A DNA stretch of 64,000 bases from Streptomyces triticisoli (GTDB taxonomy: Bacteria > Actinomycetota > Actinomycetes > Streptomycetales > Streptomycetaceae), in contig NZ_QFDQ01000028.1 in the NCBI RefSeq assembly GCF_003270085.1, positions 1-64,000 of the forward strand. Direction: 5' to 3'. The translations under genes were made by a program, and so were the position numbers. This document shows, in pieces, positions 43,719 to 53,617 of the stretch. Numbering within the stretch: position 1 is the stretch's first letter; the number at the start of each line of letters is the position of its first letter. Under the pieces are notes generated by a model that made no database searches, was not told where the DNA came from, and saw only the letters and a list, made by a program, of their open reading frames with translations.

Positions 43719-45134
43719 TCAGGGGTGCGCCGGCTTGCCGTTCCCGTACAGCCAGTCCTCCCAGATCTTGCTGAAGTCCTTGTCCGGGGCCTTCTTCTCC
43801 ACGTACGCGGTGAAGTCGGCGGTGGACGCGTTGCCGTGGCGGTGGGCGGCGGCCCAGCCCTGGGCGATGTCGTGGAAGGTGTCGTCGCCGACGGTCTGGC
43901 GGATCTTGTGCAGGACCATCGCGCCGCGGTCGTAGACGGACGGGTCGAAGATGTGCGCGGCGCTGCTCGGCCTGCCCGGCGGGAAGTCCCAGACGGCCTT
44001 GTTGTGGGCTCCGTCCGGGTAGTGGTCGCCGCGGTAGAGCTCGTCGAAGGTCTGCTGTGCGCCGGCGCCGCCGTTGTCCTCCGCCCACAGCCACTCGGCG
44101 TACGTCGCGAAGGCCTCGTTGAGCCACACGTCCCGCCAGCTCCTGGGGGAGACGGAGTTCCCGTACCACTGGTGGGCGATTTCGTGGACGAGGGTGTCCA
44201 GGTTGGGGGCGCCGGGGTAGACGGGCCGGCTCTGGGTCTCCAAGGCGTAAACGGTGTCCTTGAGGCGGTCGACGATCGCACCGGTGGACGAGAAGGGGTA
44301 CGGGCCGAAGGTGTCCTCCGCCCACTCCATGACCTCGGGGATCTTCGCGAGCACCGCCCGGCTCGCCTCCGCCTGGGTCGGATCCACGGCGACGTACACC
44401 GGCAGGCCGCTCTTCGTGGTGGAGCGTGTGATCTCGAAGCGTCCGATGGCGACGGTGGCCAGGTAGCTCGCCATCGGCTCGGCGGTGTGCCAGTGGAACG
44501 TCGTGCGTCCCCCGCGGGTCGTCTCGCTCCTCAACTCGCCGTTGGAGACGGCCCGCAGTCCCTGGGGCACGGTGACCGAGAGGTCGTAGGCAGCCTTGTC
44601 GGACGGGTGGTTGTTCCCCGGGAACCACGCCATCGAGCCGACCGGCTGCCCGAGGGCGAGGGCGCCGTCGGCGGTGGGCAGCCAGCCCTCCTTCGACCCG
44701 TCGGGGTCGACGACGGTCTGCGGCTGCCCGGCGTACCGCACCGTCGTACGGAACGTCTCGCCCTTCACCAGGTCGTCGTGCGGCCGCACGGTGAGTTCCT
44801 GCCCGGCCCGGCTGAACCGGGCGGTCTTCCCCTCCACCGTGACGCCGCGCACCTCCAGCCCCTGGAGGTCGAGGTTGAAGGCGGACAGGTCCTTGGTGGC
44901 CCGGGCGGTGATGACCGCCGTACCCGTCAGGTGACGGCGGTCCGGGTCGTAGGCGAGGGTCAGGTCGTAGTGGCTGACGTCGTAGCCGCCGTTGCCCGCC
45001 CTGGGGAAGTACGGATCGCGCAGGCCGGACCCGCCCGGGGTGCCCCGCACGCCTCCGTCACATCCGGTCAGCGCGAGCAGGGACAGGGCGCAGCCGACCG
45101 CGGCGGCCCGGGCAATTGGTGCGAATCGATACAC
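43719..45134 (-). CDS. secreted M1-family metallopeptidase (lipoprotein)
   Basis: 471 residues from GTG 45134. The signal sequence ends in a lipobox-like LLALTGC (Cys about residue 25), predicting a surface lipoprotein. Catalytic motifs: HEIAHQWYGNSVSP (HExxH zinc site) followed by VWLNEAFATYAEW, where the Glu is the third ligand, and the M1 substrate-binding GxMEN-like region appears degenerate (ALETQSRPVYPG). The N-terminal beta domain is typical of M1 aminopeptidases (GTAVITARATKDL). It would cleave peptides at the cell surface. Upstream it is divergent from the next gene by 40 bp. Confidence 0.88.
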   Translation of the reverse strand: MYRFAPIARAAAVGCALSLLALTGCDGGVRGTPGGSGLRDPYFPRAGNGGYDVSHYDLTLAYDPDRRHLTGTAVITARATKDLSAFNLDLQGLEVRGVTVEGKTARFSRAGQELTVRPHDDLVKGETFRTTVRYAGQPQTVVDPDGSKEGWLPTADGALALGQPVGSMAWFPGNNHPSDKAAYDLSVTVPQGLRAVSNGELRSETTRGGRTTFHWHTAEPMASYLATVAIGRFEITRSTTKSGLPVYVAVDPTQAEASRAVLAKIPEVMEWAEDTFGPYPFSSTGAIVDRLKDTVYALETQSRPVYPGAPNLDTLVHEIAHQWYGNSVSPRSWRDVWLNEAFATYAEWLWAEDNGGAGAQQTFDELYRGDHYPDGAHNKAVWDFPPGRPSSAAHIFDPSVYDRGAMVLHKIRQTVGDDTFHDIAQGWAAAHRHGNASTADFTAYVEKKAPDKDFSKIWEDWLYGNGKPAHP

Positions 45135-45174
45135 GTGCGCGATCCTATGCCGCGCCCATGACACCATCGCCTAC

Positions 45175-45675
45175 GTGCTCGACATCGGCTACGCCCTCTC
45201 CAACCGCTTCCCCGACCCCCCACAGACGGACTACCGCCGCGTGGACGTGCACGCCCTGCGGCACGACCTGTTCTGCGGTGACGTCTACCTGGCCGACACC
45301 GAGGCGGACCGCGAGCTGGCCACGGCCTGGGGCTGGGTGCCGGTGCTGGACTTCGCCTGGGCCCTGTGCGACATCGTCGAGCGGCTGGACCAGGACCCGG
45401 CCGGCTCCCGCGCCTCCCGCCCGCAGCGGGCGGAGCTGGACTTCACCGAGTCCACGGACCGCATGTTCTTCGAGCGCCGCTTCGGCTGGGTCGACATCGA
45501 CTCCGACTGGATGCCCGCCGAGGAGCCCCCGCTGACCTTCTCCCACTCGGAGCTGCGCCGCGAGGCCCGCGACTTCCTGCACGACCTGCTCGCCGACCTG
45601 TGCGACCTGCACGAGGACCTGGCGGAGAACCCGGCCGTCTGGACCCTCCAGTCCCGCTACCCCCGCGTCCCCTGA
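45175..45675 (+). CDS. conserved hypothetical protein
   Basis: 166 residues from GTG 45175, the first start that leaves the divergent lipoprotein gene promoter free. Features: VLDIGYALSNRFPDPPQTDY, CGDVYLADTEADRELATAWG, GWVPVLDFAWALCDIVERLD, and RRFGWVDIDSDWMPAEEP. Acidic with Trp/Asp-rich segments, no membrane helix or signal, apparently a soluble protein. It looks like a Streptomyces-conserved protein of unknown function. It converges with the pentapeptide-repeat gene over a 32-bp, CACCCCCTC-repetitive gap. Confidence 0.6.
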   Translation: MLDIGYALSNRFPDPPQTDYRRVDVHALRHDLFCGDVYLADTEADRELATAWGWVPVLDFAWALCDIVERLDQDPAGSRASRPQRAELDFTESTDRMFFERRFGWVDIDSDWMPAEEPPLTFSHSELRREARDFLHDLLADLCDLHEDLAENPAVWTLQSRYPRVP

Positions 45676-45707
45676 AGCCCTCTCACCCCCTCATCTCCTT
45701 CACCCCC

Positions 45708-46385
45708 TCACCCCTCCACCCTGATCCCCAGCTCCGACGCCAGCGCCGGCGCCAGATCCAGAAGCTGACCGGCGCTGATCACGGCTCCCGCCAGCCGGTC
45801 CACCCCGCCCGCGATCTCCAGCGTGACGGCGCTCCGCAGGTCCACGTCCGTGAGCGTCGCCGCGCCGAAGTCGGCGCCCTTCACCTCGCAGTCCACGAAC
45901 TCCACCCGCTCCAGCCGGGCGCCCCCGAAGTCCGGCTCGACGAGGACGCAGCTCTCGAAGACGACGTCCCGGAGCTTCGCCCTGCGCAGATTCAGGTAGT
46001 CGACCTTGCCGCCGCGGATCCGCACCCGCTCCAGGACCGCTCCGTGGAGCTGCACACCACCGAGGCGGGCGTCGAGCACCTCCACATCGCGCAGGGTCGC
46101 CTCGGCGAGGTCGGTGCCGACACCCCGTATGCCGGTGAGCACCGAGTCAAGAAGGCGCGCGTGACGCAGTGACGTGTCGTCCAGCGCGCAGCCCCTGAGC
46201 GCGCAGTCCATGAAACGCGCGCCCGCCCCGTCCTGCCCCGCGAAGTCCTCCTCCCTGAACTCGAGCCCGTCGTAGTCCCCGTCCGGCGCCAGCCCCCCGC
46301 CGCCGTACGCCTCCAGCGCCGGCAACCGCACCTCGGGCCGCCGCGCGCCCTTCACGGCGGTCCCGCCACTCGCTCTCCTCGCCAT
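45708..46385 (-). CDS. pentapeptide-repeat protein
   Basis: 225 residues from ATG 46385. The core (about 50-200) has the A(D/N)LxX rhythm: LRGCALDDTSLRHARLLDSV, ATLRDVEVLDARLGGVQLHG, and VEFVDCEVKGADFGAATLTD. Such proteins form a right-handed quadrilateral beta-helix, in some cases mimicking DNA to protect gyrase (Qnr, MfpA). No specific target can be claimed here. The N-terminus is basic (ARRASGGTAVKGARRPEVRL) and the C-terminal 40 residues are helical (AISAGQLLDLAPALASELG-like). Its promoter region abuts the frameshifted rhomboid-like gene. Confidence 0.8.
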   Translation of the reverse strand: MARRASGGTAVKGARRPEVRLPALEAYGGGGLAPDGDYDGLEFREEDFAGQDGAGARFMDCALRGCALDDTSLRHARLLDSVLTGIRGVGTDLAEATLRDVEVLDARLGGVQLHGAVLERVRIRGGKVDYLNLRRAKLRDVVFESCVLVEPDFGGARLERVEFVDCEVKGADFGAATLTDVDLRSAVTLEIAGGVDRLAGAVISAGQLLDLAPALASELGIRVEG

Positions 46386-46450
46386 GCCCCCATGCTGCAC
46401 CCCGCCACTGACATTCCCCCTGTCCGGCCCGGCCGGGGCGGCCGGGGTCG

Positions 46451-46967
46451 TCACAGCGTCTGAGGGCGGTCAGTGTCGCCTTCGGATTCCATGGTCCCCC
46501 GTCCCCCGGCCGGCGGGCGGCAGCCGAGGCCGATCAGTGCGGAGGTGAAGTGCCCGAGGTCGGTGAAGGTGCGGCCGGCGGCCGGCGGGACGCCGTGGAG
46601 GACCAGCAGGACGGCCAGGTACGGGTGACGCCAGGGCGGCACGATCCGGTACGTCAACACCCCCCATCACCCCGGCCAGGGCGTAACTCACCCCGACGTC
46701 GGGGGTGTTGACGGCCGACTGCGACGCCATGTGCCGCTGGACCGTCCACAGCAGCACGCCCTCGCTGATCAGCGCGGCCGGCACGTGCGCGGACACGCAC
46801 ACCGCCAGCCGGCGCAGGGTGCCCAGCCGGCGCTCGGCCCGCGCGTGGGAGACCGTGCAGAGGACCGCGTACGGCAGCCAGTGCCGCTGTCGATCCACAG
46901 GGCAGGCGCCGCGGACGTACGCCGCCACCGCCCGCGGCCCACGCCGCATCCGCGGGCCCGCGTTCAC
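46451..46967 (-). pseudogene. frameshifted rhomboid-like membrane protein gene
   Basis: Two frames carry one protein. The first gives HWLPYAVLCTVSHARAERRL, VSAHVPAALISEGVLLWTVQ and SYALAGVMG; the second continues LTYRIVPPWRHPYLAVLLVL and RTFTDLGHFTSALIGLG. The break is at a six-C run (46660-46665; G6 on the coding strand): with five G residues the frames would join as AGVMGVLTYRIV. The sequence matches the small Streptomyces rhomboid-like membrane proteins, from memory. The N-terminus also looks short. It is either a pseudogene or a sequencing error at a homopolymer. Confidence 0.7.
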
Positions 46968-47083
46968 CCGCGCCAGTACGGTCGGCAGACCGAGCGGGGC
47001 GCCCGGTGAGCCGACCGCCGTGACACGCCATCGGATGGCCCATCATGCCTTGCGGTCGACCTTCGGGTCATAGCGTACAGAAT

Positions 47084-48142
47084 ATGACGAAACGCCATAT
47101 CGCTCTGCTCCTGAGCGCCGCCGCGCTGGCCGCCTCGGGTGTCGCCGCCGCCCCGCCGATCTCGGTGCCCAGGACGTACCTGGTGTTCCCGGGGCAGTCG
47201 ATCCAGAAGGCGGTGGACTCCGCGAAGCCGGGCGACACCGTGCTGGTGACGCCCGGCGTCCACCGCGAGAGCGTCAAGGTGACCACGCCCGGTCTGACCC
47301 TGCGCGGCATGGGCCGCAGCACCGTCCTGAAGCCGGCCGCCAAGGCCGCCGGCGACTGCGGCGAACGCGGCAACGGCATCTGCGTGATGGGGACCAAGGA
47401 CCAGCGCCTGGAGGGTGTCACCGTCTCCGACCTGACCGTGGCCGGCTTCTCCCGCGCCGGAGTGATGTCGATCGACACCGACCGGCTGACCGTGCGGAAC
47501 GTGACCGCCGAGAAGAACGGCCTGTGGGGCCTCGCCGAGGAGCACTCCGTGCGCAGCGAGTACCGGCAGAACACCGCCCGCGGCAACGGCGACGCGGGCC
47601 TCTTCCTCGCCAACACGATCACCGCCGAGCAGGGCGCCACCGACACCGACGGAACCCGGATCGCCCACAACCGCCTCGAGAACAACCGGATCGGCGTCAC
47701 CGTCCGCCGGCTGCGGGACCTCACCGTCGCCGGCAACGAGATCACCGGCAACTGCGCGGGCGTGTTCGTCGTCGGCGACGAGAACAAGCCGAGGGCCGGC
47801 GACCTGACCGTGCGCGACAACTGGGTCGTGGAGAACAACAAGTACTGCGCCGCGACCGCCCGGCTGCCCCACCTGCAGGGCTCGGGCATCGTCCTGACCG
47901 GCGCCGAGGAGACCACCGTGACCCGCAACACGGTCACCGGCAACTCGGGCAAGTCCCCGCTGTCGGGCGGCATCGTGCTCTTCAAGAGCATGGTCGGCGC
48001 CTCCAGCGAGAACAACCGGATCAGCGACAACGCGCTGCACGGCAACTCCCCCGCCGACCTGGTCAACCAGGAGAGCGCCACGCACAACAACGCCTTCCGG
48101 AACAACTCCTGCCGGGCCTCCAAGCCCGCGGGGATGTGCTGA
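47084..48142 (+). CDS. secreted right-handed parallel beta-helix protein
   Basis: 352 residues from ATG 47084. The signal peptide is MTKRHIALLLSAAALAASGVAAA, with a cleavage site near residue 23. The body is a series of beta-helix coils: FPGQSIQKAVDSAKPGDTV, GVHRESVKVTTPGLTL, NRLENNRIGVTVRRLRDLTV, TVAGNEITGNCAGVFV, and TVTRNTVTGNSGKSPLSG. This is the pectate-lyase/polysaccharide-binding class, with no identified catalytic residues. Paired cysteines occur at GDCGERGNGIC and NSCRAS, plus the C-terminal Cys. It lies beside the spore-pigment region, so a cell-wall role during sporulation is possible but unproven. Confidence 0.82.
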   Translation: MTKRHIALLLSAAALAASGVAAAPPISVPRTYLVFPGQSIQKAVDSAKPGDTVLVTPGVHRESVKVTTPGLTLRGMGRSTVLKPAAKAAGDCGERGNGICVMGTKDQRLEGVTVSDLTVAGFSRAGVMSIDTDRLTVRNVTAEKNGLWGLAEEHSVRSEYRQNTARGNGDAGLFLANTITAEQGATDTDGTRIAHNRLENNRIGVTVRRLRDLTVAGNEITGNCAGVFVVGDENKPRAGDLTVRDNWVVENNKYCAATARLPHLQGSGIVLTGAEETTVTRNTVTGNSGKSPLSGGIVLFKSMVGASSENNRISDNALHGNSPADLVNQESATHNNAFRNNSCRASKPAGMC

Positions 48143-48205
48143 GGCCGTAACCGCACCTGTCACCACACCCGGCCCCCAGGGGGACCGCCAGGAGGAAGGC
48201 GGCAC

Positions 48206-49288
48206 ATGACGACCGCACAGATCGCTCACACTGCCGAGACCGCCGAGACCGCACAAGTCGCTCAGACCGCTCAGACCGCCCCACCGCCGTCCATGCGGCT
48301 CAGGGAACTCGCGTTCGGGGCGGCATGTGCCGCCGCCCTCCGCGCGGCCGCCCGGCTGGGTGTGGCCGACGCGCTCGGCGACACCCCCGCGGCCGTGGAG
48401 GACCTCGCGGCCGCGGTGAAGACCGAGCCCACCCCGCTGCGCCGGCTGCTGCGGGCCCTGACCTGCTACGGCGTCTTCACCGAACAGCCCGACGGCACCT
48501 TCGCGCACACCGACATGTCCCGGCTGCTGCGCGAGGACGACCCGGGCAGCCTGCGCTACATCACCCTGTGGTGCACCGAGCCATGGACCTGGGACGCCTG
48601 GCCCAAACTGGACGAGGCGGTGCGCACCGGCCGCAACGTCATCCAGGACCTGTACGGCAAGGAGTTCTTCGTCCACCTCAACGAGGACGCCCCCGAGTCG
48701 GCGGACGTCTTCAACCGGGCCATGACGACCTCCAGCAAGCAGTCCGCCCGGGACGTCGCCGAACTCCTCGACCTGTCCGGCGCCTCCTCCATCGCCGACA
48801 TCGGCGGCGGCCAGGGCCACGTGGTGGCCGGCCTGCTGGAGAAGTACCCGGCCCTGCACGGCACCCTGCTGGACCTGCCGCGCGTGGTGGCGGGTGCCGA
48901 CCCCCGGCTGCTCGAGGGCGGCTCGCTCGCACACCGGGTACGGATCGTGCCCGGCGACTGCCGCGAGGCCATCCCCGTCAAGGCCGACGTCTACATCATC
49001 AAGAACATCCTGGAGTGGGACGACGACTCCACCGCCCGCTGCCTGCGCAACGTCATCGACGCCGGCGGGCCCGGGGCACGCGTCGTCGTCATCGAGAACC
49101 TCGTCGACGACACCCCGTCCATGCGGTTCAGCACCGCCATGGACCTGCTGCTCCTGCTGAACGTCGGCGGAGCCAAGCACACCACCGACAGCATGGTCGG
49201 GCGCCTGAAGGCCGCCGGCCTGACCATCGACGACATCAGCCCCGTCAACCCCTACCTGCACGCCTTCGACTGCACGGTGCCCGCCTGA
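48206..49288 (+). CDS. SAM-dependent O-methyltransferase
   Basis: 360 residues. The N-terminal winged-helix dimerisation domain (about 30-110: LRLLRALTCYGVFTEQPDG-type) is followed by a Rossmann methyltransferase: SSIADIGGGQGHVVAGLL is motif I, GTLLDLPRVVAGADPRLLEG motif II, and KNILEWDDDSTARCLRNV with the catalytic-region Trp-Asp motifs. This is the class that methylates hydroxyls of aromatic polyketides. AGGAGG lies 12 bases before the ATG. The first 25 residues are a TAETAETAQVAQTAQ repeat. Placed at the edge of the pigment cluster on the other strand, it is a probable tailoring enzyme. Confidence 0.85.
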   Translation: MTTAQIAHTAETAETAQVAQTAQTAPPPSMRLRELAFGAACAAALRAAARLGVADALGDTPAAVEDLAAAVKTEPTPLRRLLRALTCYGVFTEQPDGTFAHTDMSRLLREDDPGSLRYITLWCTEPWTWDAWPKLDEAVRTGRNVIQDLYGKEFFVHLNEDAPESADVFNRAMTTSSKQSARDVAELLDLSGASSIADIGGGQGHVVAGLLEKYPALHGTLLDLPRVVAGADPRLLEGGSLAHRVRIVPGDCREAIPVKADVYIIKNILEWDDDSTARCLRNVIDAGGPGARVVVIENLVDDTPSMRFSTAMDLLLLLNVGGAKHTTDSMVGRLKAAGLTIDDISPVNPYLHAFDCTVPA

Positions 49289-49328
49289 CCGGAAGCCGAG
49301 AAGAACCCCTCCCCCGCACACGCCGGTC

Positions 49329-49356
49329 GCCGGGCCCGCTGCACCACGGGCCCGGC
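49329..49356. terminator. hairpin between the methyltransferase and the whiE-VII-like gene
   Basis: GCCGGGCCCG (49329-49338) and CGGGCCCGGC (49347-49356): 10-bp perfect stem, 8-base loop, between two convergent stops, so likely bidirectional. Confidence 0.7.
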
Positions 49357-49403
49357 GGCCGACGGCCGTCCGGGAGGGAGCCGGACGGCGGCGGACGGAC
49401 GGC

Positions 49404-49745
49404 TCAGTCGCGCTCCCACAGGTAGAAGCGACGTGCCATCGCGTCCTTCGGCGAACGCCAGGTCTCGGGGTCGTACGCGCTGACGTACGCCGACAGCCGG
49501 TCGCTGATCCCCCGGAACTCGGGGTGGTCCGCCACCTTGGCGACGGCCGGCCCCGGGTCCCGGTCCGCCTCGATCAGATGCAGGTACACATCGCCGAACT
49601 CGAAGAGGCTGCGCCGGGTGACGCCGGCCAGGTGCGGCAGCTCCCCCCGGTCGGACTCCTCGAAGATCTTCGCGATGTCGGGGGCCGAACCCGGAGCCAT
49701 CCGGGCGACGATCAGGGCCTGGTGCGTATTCCGCACATTCCGCAC
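49404..49745 (-). CDS. TcmI-family polyketide cyclase (WhiE ORFVII-like)
   Basis: 113 residues. MRNVRNTHQALIVARMAPGS, DIAKIFEESDRGELPHLAGV, TRRSLFEFGDVYLHLIEADR, and HPEFRGISDRLSAYVSAYDP are the small ferredoxin-fold cyclase pattern seen in TcmI and the whiE ORFVII product. It closes later rings of the poly-beta-keto chain. It is the last gene of the minus-strand operon, 19 bp after the aromatase gene. The placement next to the ACP, CLF and KS genes supports the assignment more than the sequence alone. Confidence 0.85.
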   Translation of the reverse strand: MRNVRNTHQALIVARMAPGSAPDIAKIFEESDRGELPHLAGVTRRSLFEFGDVYLHLIEADRDPGPAVAKVADHPEFRGISDRLSAYVSAYDPETWRSPKDAMARRFYLWERD

Positions 49746-49764
49746 GTTCCTTCCTCCGTCCGGC

Positions 49765-50506
<742 letters not shown>

Positions 50507-50552
50507 GCGGTTCCTCTCCTTGTTGCTCCCGGCTGGTTGCTCCGGCGCCCGG

Positions 50553-51803
50553 TCAGGGGGCGCCGACGGCTCCGTGCCGCAGAACCAGCGCCGAGTTCGA
50601 GCCCATGAGCCCCCGGCTGAGGACCAGCGCCGTACCCACCTGCGCGGCACGGGCACATCCGGTCACCAGATCGAGGTCATGGCAGATGTCGAAGACGTTC
50701 GGGGTGGGCGGGATCAGCCCGTGTTCCATCGCCAGGACCGCCGCCACCGCATCCAGCACCGGCGCCGCGCAGTACGCCCGGCCCGTACCGGTCTTCGGCG
50801 CCGTCACCGGCACCCGCCGCCCGTGCCCGCCCAGCGCGTCCGCGATGGCCAGCGCCTCCGCCCGGTCCGCCTCGGGCACACCGAGCGCGTCGGCGAAGAC
50901 GACGTCGACCTCCTCCGGGGCGCACCCGGCCTCGGCCAGCGCCCCGCGGATCGCCTCCGCCAGCCCCTCCCGGGACAGCTCCCAGCGGGAAGCGCCGGTG
51001 AAGGTCGCCGCGTGCCCGGCCAGAGTGGCCCGTACCGGCACCCCCCGTTCCCGGGCCGCGCCCGCCTCCTCCACGGTGAGCATCGCACCGCCCTCGGCCG
51101 GCACGAACCCGCACGCCCCTTCCGTGAACGGCCGGTACGCCCGCGCCGGGTCGTCCACCGGGCTCAGCTCCCGGTAGCCGAGCTGACAGACCATCGAGTA
51201 CGGGGCCAGCGGCGCCTCCGTCGCACCCGCCACGATCACGTCCGTACCGCGCTCCACGGCCCGCGCCGCGTGCGCCAGCGCGTCCAGACCGCCGGCCTCG
51301 TCGGCGGCGACCACCGAGCACGGCCCCTTGAAGCCGCGGCGGATCGAGATCTGTCCGGTGCTGGCCGCGTAGAACCAGGCGATCGACTGCCAGGGGCCGA
51401 CGTAGCGGCTGCCCTTGCTCCACAGCTTCTGCAGTTCCCCCTGGCCGAACTCGCCCCCGCCGGACCCGGCCGCGGTGACCACACCCGCCGAGAACGGCGC
51501 CCCCTCGGTGTCCGCCCGGCCCAGCCGGGCGTCCTCGAGAGCGGCGTCGGCCGCGGCCATCGCGAAGTGCGTGTACCGGTCCGTCTGGACGAGATAACGC
51601 TCCTCGACCGCCGCCGACGGATCGAAGGACCGGACCTCGCCGGCCACCTTCAGCGGCAGATGCCCGCAGCCCTCACGGGTGATGCGGTCCAGGACGCTCA
51701 GACCCTCCTCGGTGGACTTCCAGAAGCTCTCGGTGCTCGTTCCGTTGGGCGCGACCACACCGATACCGGTGACGGCGGCCCGCCGCTTGGGGGGTTCGCT
51801 CAT
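50553..51803 (-). CDS. chain length factor, KS-beta (WhiE ORFIV-like)
   Basis: 416 residues from ATG 51803, which overlaps the KS-alpha stop (ATGA). It is KS-like but with Gln in place of the catalytic Cys ([12 protein letters not shown]), the hallmark of chain length factors, and shows [20 protein letters not shown]. It pairs with KS-alpha to set the chain length and acts in malonyl decarboxylation. The upstream in-frame extension to 51929 is not used because it overlaps KS-alpha. Whether the product is the 24-carbon pigment chain cannot be read from the sequence. Confidence 0.92.
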   Translation of the reverse strand: MSEPPKRRAAVTGIGVVAPNGTSTESFWKSTEEGLSVLDRITREGCGHLPLKVAGEVRSFDPSAAVEERYLVQTDRYTHFAMAAADAALEDARLGRADTEGAPFSAGVVTAAGSGGGEFGQGELQKLWSKGSRYVGPWQSIAWFYAASTGQISIRRGFKGPCSVVAADEAGGLDALAHAARAVERGTDVIVAGATEAPLAPYSMVCQLGYRELSPVDDPARAYRPFTEGACGFVPAEGGAMLTVEEAGAARERGVPVRATLAGHAATFTGASRWELSREGLAEAIRGALAEAGCAPEEVDVVFADALGVPEADRAEALAIADALGGHGRRVPVTAPKTGTGRAYCAAPVLDAVAAVLAMEHGLIPPTPNVFDICHDLDLVTGCARAAQVGTALVLSRGLMGSNSALVLRHGAVGAP

Positions 51804-53068
51804 CGTGTCCTCTCCCTCTGCCGGGTCAGGATCACCGCCGACTGGAAACCGCCGAACCCGCTGCCCACGGAGAGCACGCTGTTCAGCTTCCGTTCGCGGG
51901 CGGCCCGCGGGACGTAGTCCAGATCGCACTCGGGGTCCGGGGTCTCGTAGTTGGCGGTCGGCGGAACGACCTGGTGGGCCAGCGCCAGCACACAGGCCAC
52001 CACCTCGATCGCCCCGATCGCCCCCAGCGAGTGACCCACCATCGACTTGATGGAGCTCATCGGCGTGTCGTAGGCGTGGTGGCCCAGCGCCCGCTTCACC
52101 GCGGCCGTCTCGTGCCGGTCGTTCTGCCGGGTGCCGGAACCGTGCGCGTTCACGTAGTCGATCGCCGAGCCGTCCAGCCGGGCGTGGTCCAGCGCGGTCT
52201 CTATCGCCTGCGCCATCTCCAGGCCCTCACTGGTCAGGCCGGTCATGTGGTAGGCGTTGCCGAACGTGGCGTAGCCGGTCAGCTCGCAGTACACGTGCGC
52301 GCCACGGGCCCGCGCGTGCTCCAGCTCCTCCAGGACCAGCACCGCACTCCCCTCACCCATGACGAACCCGTCACGGTCGTTGTCGAAGGGGCGGGAGGCG
52401 TGCGCGGGATCGTCGTTGTTCGGCGACGTGGCCCTGATCGCGTCGAAGCACGCCATCGTGATCGGCGATATCGGCGAGTCCGACGCCCCGGCTATGCAGA
52501 CGTCCGCCCGGCCCTCCTCCACGGTGTGCAGGGCGTACCCGACCGCGTCCAGCCCGGACGTGCAGCCCGTCGACACCGTCTGCACCGGACCGCGCGCCCC
52601 GAACCGCTCCGCCACCGTCGACGCCAGCGTGCTCGGTGTGAACGCCCGCTCCAGATGCGGCTGGGCCCGGTGGTGGTCCACGTCCCAGCGCTCACCGCGG
52701 TGGCTGACCAGGACGTAGTCGTTCTCCAGGCGGGTCGTGCCGCCCACCGCCGTGCCCAGGGAGACCGCGACCCGCCACGGGTTCTCCCCGGCCAGGTCGA
52801 TTCCCGAGTCCCGCACCGCCTCCTCGCCGGCCACCAGCGCGAACTGGATGTACCGGTCGCAGCGCGCCACCTGCTCCTCGTCCAGCCCCGCGGCCACCGG
52901 GTCGAAATCGCACTCGGCGGCTATCCGGGACCGCAGACCTGTCGGGTCGAAGAACGTGATGCCCCGCGTCGCCGTACGCCCGTCGGCCAACAGGTCCCAG
53001 AACGCGGGGGCACCGATCCCGCCCGGCGCCACCACTCCTATACCGGTGACCGCCACCCGCCGGGTCAT
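51800..53068 (-). CDS. ketosynthase KS-alpha (WhiE ORFIII-like)
   Basis: 422 residues. The catalytic Cys is in [20 protein letters not shown], followed by the His residues of [15 protein letters not shown] and [17 protein letters not shown], the standard KS triad. N-terminus: [20 protein letters not shown]. It catalyses the decarboxylative condensations with CLF. Its ATG is overlapped by the cupin gene stop (53065-53067), and its own stop overlaps the CLF start, so the operon is tightly coupled. It clearly belongs to the spore-pigment branch of type II KSs by neighbourhood. Confidence 0.95.
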   Translation of the reverse strand: MTRRVAVTGIGVVAPGGIGAPAFWDLLADGRTATRGITFFDPTGLRSRIAAECDFDPVAAGLDEEQVARCDRYIQFALVAGEEAVRDSGIDLAGENPWRVAVSLGTAVGGTTRLENDYVLVSHRGERWDVDHHRAQPHLERAFTPSTLASTVAERFGARGPVQTVSTGCTSGLDAVGYALHTVEEGRADVCIAGASDSPISPITMACFDAIRATSPNNDDPAHASRPFDNDRDGFVMGEGSAVLVLEELEHARARGAHVYCELTGYATFGNAYHMTGLTSEGLEMAQAIETALDHARLDGSAIDYVNAHGSGTRQNDRHETAAVKRALGHHAYDTPMSSIKSMVGHSLGAIGAIEVVACVLALAHQVVPPTANYETPDPECDLDYVPRAARERKLNSVLSVGSGFGGFQSAVILTRQRERTR

Positions 53069-53508
53069 GACCGCGCCTCCGCCGCCCCGGCCCCCTCCGC
53101 GGCGGTCGCCACCGGCACCGTCTCGGTGCCCTCCGTGTCGACGTGGCCGAGCTGCGGGCGCGGCGCCAGCGGCCCCAGGTGGAAGACGATCCGCGCCTCC
53201 ACCTTGCCCACGTTGCGGAACCGGTGCCGCATGTACGCGGGAATCATCAGCCCCTGCTCCGGCCGCAGCGGCTGCGGGTCGCCGTCCAGGTCCACCTCCA
53301 GCTCGCCGCAGACGACGTACACGAACTCCTCGGAGTACGGGTGGTAGTGCTCGGCGATGCGGTCACCGGGCTGCACGATGGCCACGCCCATGAAACCGCT
53401 GGTCGAACCGACCGTGGCCGGGGTGAGCATGGCGCGCAGATCGCCTCCACGCCTGGTGTTGGGCTCGACCTCACTGAGATCCACGATTCTGGGTCGGGGT
53501 TTGATCAC
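53065..53508 (-). CDS. cupin protein (WhiE ORFII-like)
   Basis: 147 residues. A cupin core: [40 protein letters not shown] (the first cupin motif with His and Glu), and [20 protein letters not shown] (second motif). It is the conserved second gene of spore-pigment clusters and is thought to assist folding or cyclisation, or to be a small oxygenase, with no settled activity. Its stop overlaps the KS-alpha start by four bases. The C-terminal 25 residues ([20 protein letters not shown]) are low-complexity and probably disordered. Confidence 0.9.
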   Translation of the reverse strand: MIKPRPRIVDLSEVEPNTRRGGDLRAMLTPATVGSTSGFMGVAIVQPGDRIAEHYHPYSEEFVYVVCGELEVDLDGDPQPLRPEQGLMIPAYMRHRFRNVGKVEARIVFHLGPLAPRPQLGHVDTEGTETVPVATAAEGAGAAEARS

Positions 53509-53546
53509 GTCGTTCCTCCGGTGGTGTGCTACGTCGACTTGGGGAT

Positions 53547-53617
53547 GCGTCAGGCGTCAGGCGTCAGGTGTCCGGTGTCAGGCGTCCGGCATCGGGCGTC
53601 GGGCGTCAGGCGTCAGG
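53547..53617 (-). repeat. degenerate 7-bp tandem repeat spanning the WhiE-I-like stop codon
   Basis: About ten imperfect copies of GTCAGGC between the cupin gene and the WhiE-I-like gene. The stop codon of the latter is inside the array (its C-terminus SAPDA is partly encoded by it). Confidence 0.8.

Noticed and set aside
53541-53605. Attenuator hairpin between the WhiE-I-like and cupin genes
   Set aside because: The sequence is tandem, not inverted, repeats; no stable stem followed by a tail is apparent.
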